Notes under the pieces: generated by a model
Told to the model about the DNA's origin: nothing
What the model saw: only the letters and a program-made list of their open reading frames with translations
Database searches by the model: none
Made by a program: the position numbers and the translations under genes
Assembly: GCA_037045225.1 (NCBI GenBank)
Contig: JBAOHZ010000009.1
Span: forward strand, 3,582,001 to 3,646,000
DNA: 64,000 nt
Origin: Nitrospira sp.
GTDB lineage: Bacteria > Nitrospirota > Nitrospiria > Nitrospirales > Nitrospiraceae
Direction: 5' to 3'
Shown here: piece by piece, positions 59,505 to 64,000 of the stretch
Layout: each line of letters opens with the position of its first letter
How positions within the stretch are numbered: position 1 is the first letter of the stretch

Positions 59505-60362
59505 ATGGCATCGGCGCAAGAACTCGTCCAATCCTGCTCAAACGTCTTCACCCTCCCTGAAATTTACTATCGCGTGCGCGATGTTGTGGATAACCCGGAC
59601 TCGACCATGGATGATTTGGCGAAGGTGCTCAAGATGGATCCGGCCATTTCAGCCCGTGTGCTGAAGATTGTGAACAGCCCCCTGTATGGGGTGCCCAAGC
59701 AGGTGGATACGGTGACCCGTGCGGTGAATTTGCTCGGGATGCAGGCGATCCGCGATCTGGTGACGGCGACCACCATCGGCCGCAGTTTCAGTGGCATGAC
59801 GGTGCAGATCATGGATCTGTCCGCCTATTGGCGCAAGAGTGTCCTCTGTGCCTTGATGGCCGGCAAGATTGCCAAGGCCTGCGGCATCGATGACAGTGAG
59901 CGGTTCTTTATCGAGGGGTTGCTGCGAGACATCGGGCATCTGGTGTTGTATCAGACCATTCCGGAGCGCGCTCAATCGGCGCTCATCGAGGCCGACAATC
60001 TGGGCAGCCCGCTTGCCGAGGTCGAGCAATCCAACTTCGGCTGTGATTTTACGGAAGTGGGCGCGGAACTGATTCATTCCTGGGGGATGCCGCCTCAAAT
60101 CGAGCAGGCCATCCGCCATCAGCTGTGTCCTGGCGAGGCGGGCGAGTATGCGCTGCATGCCTCGATCGTGCATTTGGCCGGCGTGGTTGCCGACCACCAT
60201 GAATTACATCCCTCCGTGGCTCCGAAGGAGCTGTCGTTTCATGCGGCCGCATTGCAGTCGACCCGATTCAACGTCAGCGAGCGGCCGGTCTTATTAAACG
60301 AGGCGCAGGACCAATTGCAGGAAACGGTGGCCCTGTTTACCCCTCTGACAAGGGCCGCCTAG
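59505..60362 (+). CDS. HDOD-domain signalling protein
   Basis: 285 residues. HDOD signatures: L-P-x-x-Y-Y-R-V-R near 17, D-L-A-K-V-L-K-M-D-P-A-I-S-A-R-V-L-K-I-V-N-S-P-L-Y-G near 38-65, and A-V-N-L-L-G near 74. These domains resemble HD phosphohydrolases without the catalytic HD pair and occur in regulatory proteins of motility, stress and nucleotide signalling. The remaining part is all HDOD fold, with no kinase or GGDEF. AAGGAGG ten bases upstream of the ATG sets the start. Single gene, no clear partner. Confidence 0.9.
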   Translation: MASAQELVQSCSNVFTLPEIYYRVRDVVDNPDSTMDDLAKVLKMDPAISARVLKIVNSPLYGVPKQVDTVTRAVNLLGMQAIRDLVTATTIGRSFSGMTVQIMDLSAYWRKSVLCALMAGKIAKACGIDDSERFFIEGLLRDIGHLVLYQTIPERAQSALIEADNLGSPLAEVEQSNFGCDFTEVGAELIHSWGMPPQIEQAIRHQLCPGEAGEYALHASIVHLAGVVADHHELHPSVAPKELSFHAAALQSTRFNVSERPVLLNEAQDQLQETVALFTPLTRAA

Positions 60363-60602
60363 CAGACTGTTGAGATCATCCGCCGTCGTCGTGCTCACCT
60401 GTGCGCTCCTTCTTCTTCAGGTCTCGGCCCTGGCTGGACCGACTGTGTGAACGGCTTCCGACGGATTCTGTAGAGGCTTCGAGCTGTGCTGGTACCCACC
60501 TGTCTGCCCTACTGGGTGGTTTGGGAATATCCCCTGTAGCGCAAGACCGCCATCGGATGCTGTGGTCCGGACAAGGCGCGCGAATCGGCTGGTCAGGCGA
60601 AC

Positions 60603-62741
60603 TCAGAAATGCTTTTCGTGCAGGCGAAGCAGGGCGAGTGAGCGGCCCTCCAGATCGTAGAGCAGTCCTCCCTTTAACAGCGTGACGGTTTTTTCGTGAC
60701 CCGGTGCGATGGCCGTGTCGAGCACCGGTTGCCACCGCACCCCGGGCTTGTGCGCGGGCAGCGTAAACGGCCGTGGTTCATGGTGTGCATTGAGCAATAT
60801 CAGGAAGGTGTCGTCTACGACGGTTTTTCCTTTCGCGTCTTTTTCCGCGATGGCGTGACCGGCCAGGCGGACACCGAGACAGCGCACATATCCCTGGGCC
60901 CAGTCCTCATCCGTCATCTCCTTCCCATCCGGGCGAAGCCAGGAAATATCCTTCACCTCCGCGCCACGGATGCGGCGGCCTTGAAAAAAACGGCGGCGCC
61001 GAAACACGGGATGCTGCTGCCGCAGTTGGATCAGGCCTTTGGTGAAGGCCGCGAGTGTTTGTTGATGTTTGGTTAACTTCCACTCGACCCAGCTGAGCTC
61101 ATTGTCCTGGCAATAGGCGTTGTTGTTGCCGTGCTGAGTCCGTCCCAGTTCATCGCCGCCGCAGAGCATCGGCACGCCTTGTGATAAGAGCAAGGTGGCC
61201 AGCATGTTGCGTTGCTGCTGTTCTCGCAGCGCGATGAGCGACGGTTTTGTCGTCGGTCCTTCCACCCCGCAGTTCCAGCTCAAATTGTCGTCGGTGCCGT
61301 CGTGGTTGTCCTCGCCGTTGGCCTCGTTATGCTTGTCGTTGTAGGAAACGAGATCGTGCAGAGTGAAGCCGTCGTGCGCGGTCACAAAATTGATGCTTGC
61401 GTGGGGCCGCCGGCCGTCGCCCTCGTAGAGATCGTTACTGCCGGAGAGACGATAGGCGAGTTCCGCCACCTGGCCTCCGTCGCCTTTCCAATAGCGTCGG
61501 ATCGTGTCACGATATCGGCCGTTCCATTCGGCCCAGCCTGCAGGGAAGTTGCCGACTTGATAACCGCCTTCACCCAGATCCCACGGCTCGGCGATCAATT
61601 TTACCTGCGAGAGCACCGGATCTTGGTGGATGATGTCGAAGAATGCGCTGAGCCGGTCGACGTCGTGTAACTCCCTGGCCAACGTGGAGGCCAGGTCGAA
61701 TCGAAAACCGTCCACGTGCATCTCCAGCACCCAGTACCGCAGGCTGTCCATAATCAGTTGCAGCACCCGCGGATGACGCACATTCAGCGTGTTGCCGCAG
61801 CCGGTGTAGTCCAGATAATAACGCGGCTGGTCCGGCATGGGCCGATAGTAGGAGGCGTTGTCGATGCCGCGAAAGGACAAGGTCGGTCCCAAGTGACTGC
61901 CTTCGCCGGTATGGTTGTAGACTACGTCGAGAATGACTTCGATGCCAGCGCTGTGGAACGCCTTCACCATCGTTTTGAACTCCCACACGTGCTGGGCCCG
62001 GTCCGAGGTGGTGGCATACTGACTATCCGGCGCAAAAAATCCGATGGAGTTATAGCCCCAGTAGTTGGTGAGGCCACGATCGATCAGATGTTTGTCGCGG
62101 ACGAAATGATGGACCGGCAGTAATTCAATGGCCGTGACACCTAGATTTTGCAGATGTTCGATCACGACCGGCGTGGCAAGTCCGGCATAGGTGCCGCGCA
62201 AGTTCGCAGGCACCTCCGGGTGTTTGGCGGTAAAGCCCTTCACGTGCAGTTCGTAGATCACGGTCCGATCCCAGGACGTCCGCAGCAATTGATCGCCGCC
62301 CCATGTGAAGGCCTGGTCGATGACCACGCATTTCGGCATATGTCGGGCGCTGTCGTCGTGGTTGCGTGAGAGATCCGCTTCAGAGGCGCCTAGTTGGTAT
62401 CCGTACAAGGCCTCGGTCCAATCCATTGTGCCGGCTATGGCCTTCGCATAGGGATCCAGCAGCAGTTTGGCGGGATTGAACCGATGCCCGGCCTCCGGTT
62501 CGTAAGGACCATGAATGCGATAGCCGTAATGTTGGCCAGGGCGAACCTCGGGCAGGTACACATGCCAGACGTGGTTGGTGCATTCCTCGACCATGATCCG
62601 GTGGGAGTCTTCGGTGGCGCAGGAGCTGTTGAACAAGCAGAGCTCCACGGCCGTCGCATTTTCTGAAAACAGGGCGAAGTTTACCCCTTCGCCATCCCAT
62701 GTGGCACCGAGAGGGTAGGGATGCCCGGGCCAAATTCGCAT
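60603..62741 (-). CDS. glgX: Glycogen debranching enzyme GlgX
   Basis: 712 residues, full length. It cleaves alpha-1,6 branches of glycogen limit dextrins (isoamylase-type, GH13). The N-terminal CBM48 domain begins R-I-W-P-G-H-P-Y-P-L-G-A-T-W. The catalytic barrel shows D-V-V-Y-N-H-T (region I), G-F-R-F-D-L-A (nucleophile Asp), L-I-A-E-P-W-D (acid Glu) and V-T-A-H-D-G-F. ATG 62741, with AAGGAG 12 bases upstream, is favoured over a TTG 26 codons earlier. No other glycogen gene is adjacent. Confidence 0.95.
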   Translation of the reverse strand: MRIWPGHPYPLGATWDGEGVNFALFSENATAVELCLFNSSCATEDSHRIMVEECTNHVWHVYLPEVRPGQHYGYRIHGPYEPEAGHRFNPAKLLLDPYAKAIAGTMDWTEALYGYQLGASEADLSRNHDDSARHMPKCVVIDQAFTWGGDQLLRTSWDRTVIYELHVKGFTAKHPEVPANLRGTYAGLATPVVIEHLQNLGVTAIELLPVHHFVRDKHLIDRGLTNYWGYNSIGFFAPDSQYATTSDRAQHVWEFKTMVKAFHSAGIEVILDVVYNHTGEGSHLGPTLSFRGIDNASYYRPMPDQPRYYLDYTGCGNTLNVRHPRVLQLIMDSLRYWVLEMHVDGFRFDLASTLARELHDVDRLSAFFDIIHQDPVLSQVKLIAEPWDLGEGGYQVGNFPAGWAEWNGRYRDTIRRYWKGDGGQVAELAYRLSGSNDLYEGDGRRPHASINFVTAHDGFTLHDLVSYNDKHNEANGEDNHDGTDDNLSWNCGVEGPTTKPSLIALREQQQRNMLATLLLSQGVPMLCGGDELGRTQHGNNNAYCQDNELSWVEWKLTKHQQTLAAFTKGLIQLRQQHPVFRRRRFFQGRRIRGAEVKDISWLRPDGKEMTDEDWAQGYVRCLGVRLAGHAIAEKDAKGKTVVDDTFLILLNAHHEPRPFTLPAHKPGVRWQPVLDTAIAPGHEKTVTLLKGGLLYDLEGRSLALLRLHEKHF

Positions 62742-63388
62742 GCAGTAATCAGGCTCCTTGTGCGTGACGGGTGCAGAGGGGGTGCCTCTGGCGGTCGCAT
62801 CGGGAGTCGTATCATACAACGAACAAGATCCGGAGGCTCAAGGGGGCGAGCGGATTGTAGCCTTACCGGCTGTTCATTGTGAGCGTCCGGTGGGGATGTT
62901 TGCCTACGATGCTAGACGTGTCGGCGCACGACGTTCCGGCCCATCAGCAGAGTTGTTTCGCAGCCTGCCGGCCTGTGTGATGAAAGTCGTGTGCGCAGTC
63001 ATTACATCGGCGTGATGTGCCGTCTCGTGGCGCTCCACGAGTGCCACGGTTCGAGGATGGCGTAGGCAGTTGCGCACGCTGGATTTAGAATTAATCGAAA
63101 TCTTTACTTCCTGTACGGAGAATGGCATCGTAAGGCGGTGATCGATTTATGATACTCAATATGTACTACATAACACTACGTGTTCTATCTATTGGTAGAT
63201 TCGCGGAGCGTGATGGCGACGGCCCGTCCTTCTCCTGGAAATCAGAACTGATGTCCCTCCTGCTCAGGGTTCGATCGAGCTGGCGTCATTGAGGCCGGCT
63301 CAGCGTCTCGACGTGGTACGTCCGCGGTCGTTGCAAAGAATGGTTTCCCAGCACAACCATCATCGTCTGAACATTCGGGAGAAAGGCC
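62742..63388. other. Long gene-free, partly AT-rich region before the sensor gene
   Basis: About 650 bases. Left part is GC-rich with no convincing reading frame. From about 63080 to 63200 it becomes distinctly AT-rich and contains three short inverted repeats in a row. It probably holds the regulatory region of the plus-strand gene at 63389. Confidence 0.55.
63161..63200 (+). repeat. Cluster of three short inverted repeats
   Basis: ATGT-ACT-ACAT (63161-63171), AACAC-TAC-GTGTT (63172-63184) and ATCTA-TTGG-TAGAT (63187-63200) follow one another almost without spacing. They could be tandem protein-binding dyads. They lie about 190 bases before the sensor gene. Confidence 0.45.
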
Positions 63389-64000
63389 ATGTTTGATTTA
63401 GCCAACTTTACACTATCGGAACTGACAGAGAATTTGACCACCTTGCGCAAGTTTGGTCTCGGTGCCGCAAGCATGGAGGAGACGGCGAATCGAATGGTTC
63501 GCTATCTGTATGACCGGTTTCTTCTCCAAGGAACGACCCAACACGCCTGTCCTCTCGTACGACTCTTCATCACCCAGCCATTCGGCAAGTTAGACGACCA
63601 ACTGAAGAGTCAGGCTCGAATGTTGCTCGGCACGGTACCGGAATCGCCGGCGCATAAGTGTCTGGTGTTGTTAGGCACTGCGGGCGATCAACCTGAGTGG
63701 AACCGCAGGCAGCAGTCGTGTGGGCATCAAGCCATTCCACTCCCCAGTGAACAGATTCTCGCCAGCATCCCGATGATTTCGCAATTGATCAGCCAGCTCG
63801 GGGTAGATGTGAATTGTGTTCTGCGACCGAATCCGGAGCTGCTGCTGGCTGCCGAGCAGAAAACGTATAACGTGTTTCACATTCCTGAGGCCGTGGGAAG
63901 TCCCTATATCCCCGGGCAGGAAGGATTTGTCCTCCCATTTCATGTCCAGTCGGTGCTGGGATTCGGTGGGTTGCTTCCCTCGGGAGAGCTGTTTGCCATG
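63389..64000 (+). CDS. N-terminal sensory region of a signalling protein, cut off by the window edge
   Basis: The frame from the ATG at 63389 stays open for 204 codons to the end of the window. The visible part is a single globular domain with phrases such as SMEETANRMVRYLYDRF, QAIPLPSEQILASIPMISQ, TYNVFHIPEAVGSPYIP and GFGGLLPSGELFA. I associate this conserved block with the N-terminus of sensor histidine kinases and related proteins in Nitrospira and other environmental bacteria, but the output domain is outside the window. There is no TM segment or signal peptide. GGGAGAAAGG before the ATG gives a ribosome site. Confidence 0.7.
   Translation, partial: MFDLANFTLSELTENLTTLRKFGLGAASMEETANRMVRYLYDRFLLQGTTQHACPLVRLFITQPFGKLDDQLKSQARMLLGTVPESPAHKCLVLLGTAGDQPEWNRRQQSCGHQAIPLPSEQILASIPMISQLISQLGVDVNCVLRPNPELLLAAEQKTYNVFHIPEAVGSPYIPGQEGFVLPFHVQSVLGFGGLLPSGELFAM

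Overview
The window is about 64 kb of GC-rich bacterial chromosome. The gene content fits a Gram-negative environmental bacterium: a recA-recX-alaS-ruvX-mltG run, a grpE-dnaK-dnaJ chaperone operon, an RskA-type anti-sigma factor, lipoproteins and other exported proteins, and a sensory N-terminus at the right edge of a type I associate with Nitrospira. My best guess is Nitrospirota, Nitrospira lineage. That is recognition from protein sequence, not a database match. No rRNA, CRISPR array, insertion sequence or prophage was seen, and there is one tRNA.

Layout. 1-5.9 kb: a patatin phospholipase cut by the left edge, followed by a 1450-residue membrane protein with Cache-like sensor regions. 6-10.4 kb: two exported proteins, a lipoprotein, a PilZ protein and a CgeB-like glycosyltransferase. 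10.6-18.6 kb: recA, recX, alaS, ruvX, mltG, deoC and a divergent phosphopentomutase homologue, all on the plus strand. 18.7-22.9 kb: a small ribbon-helix-helix/coiled-coil pair, a RidA homologue, and a secreted TIG-repeat protein overlapping a Ycf48-like propeller. 22.9-32.8 kb (minus): valS, nadC, birA, coaX, grpE, dnaK, dnaJ, rsmE. 33-40.7 kb: a 39-residue basic protein, a receiver-domain protein, a HAD hydrolase, a Sirt5-type deacylase, a ketopantoate-reductase fusion, a MATE transporter, a DUF2779 nuclease-like protein, a 44-residue membrane peptide and tRNA-Ser(CGA).

41.2-53.1 kb is the most distinctive block. A single 3120-residue synthetase with order FAAL-ACP-C-A-PCP-C-A-PCP-TE is followed by a SyrD/PvdE-type ABC exporter and an Sfp-type phosphopantetheinyl transferase. 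Together they form a compact, self-contained pathway for an exported lipodipeptide. The second residue is probably glycine. The acidic pocket of the first A domain suggests a basic residue. The thioesterase has Cys where Ser is usual.

53-64 kb: tadA; an ECF sigma/anti-sigma pair; a five-gene minus-strand cluster of a glycosyltransferase, TPR proteins and small proteins; a thioredoxin-fold protein; an HDOD signalling protein; the debranching enzyme glgX; and a truncated sensor gene preceded by an AT-rich region dense in inverted repeats.

Promoters that can be read here often carry TATAGT or TATAAT as the -10 element. The one before the phosphopentomutase homologue is close enough to the start codon to predict a leaderless mRNA.
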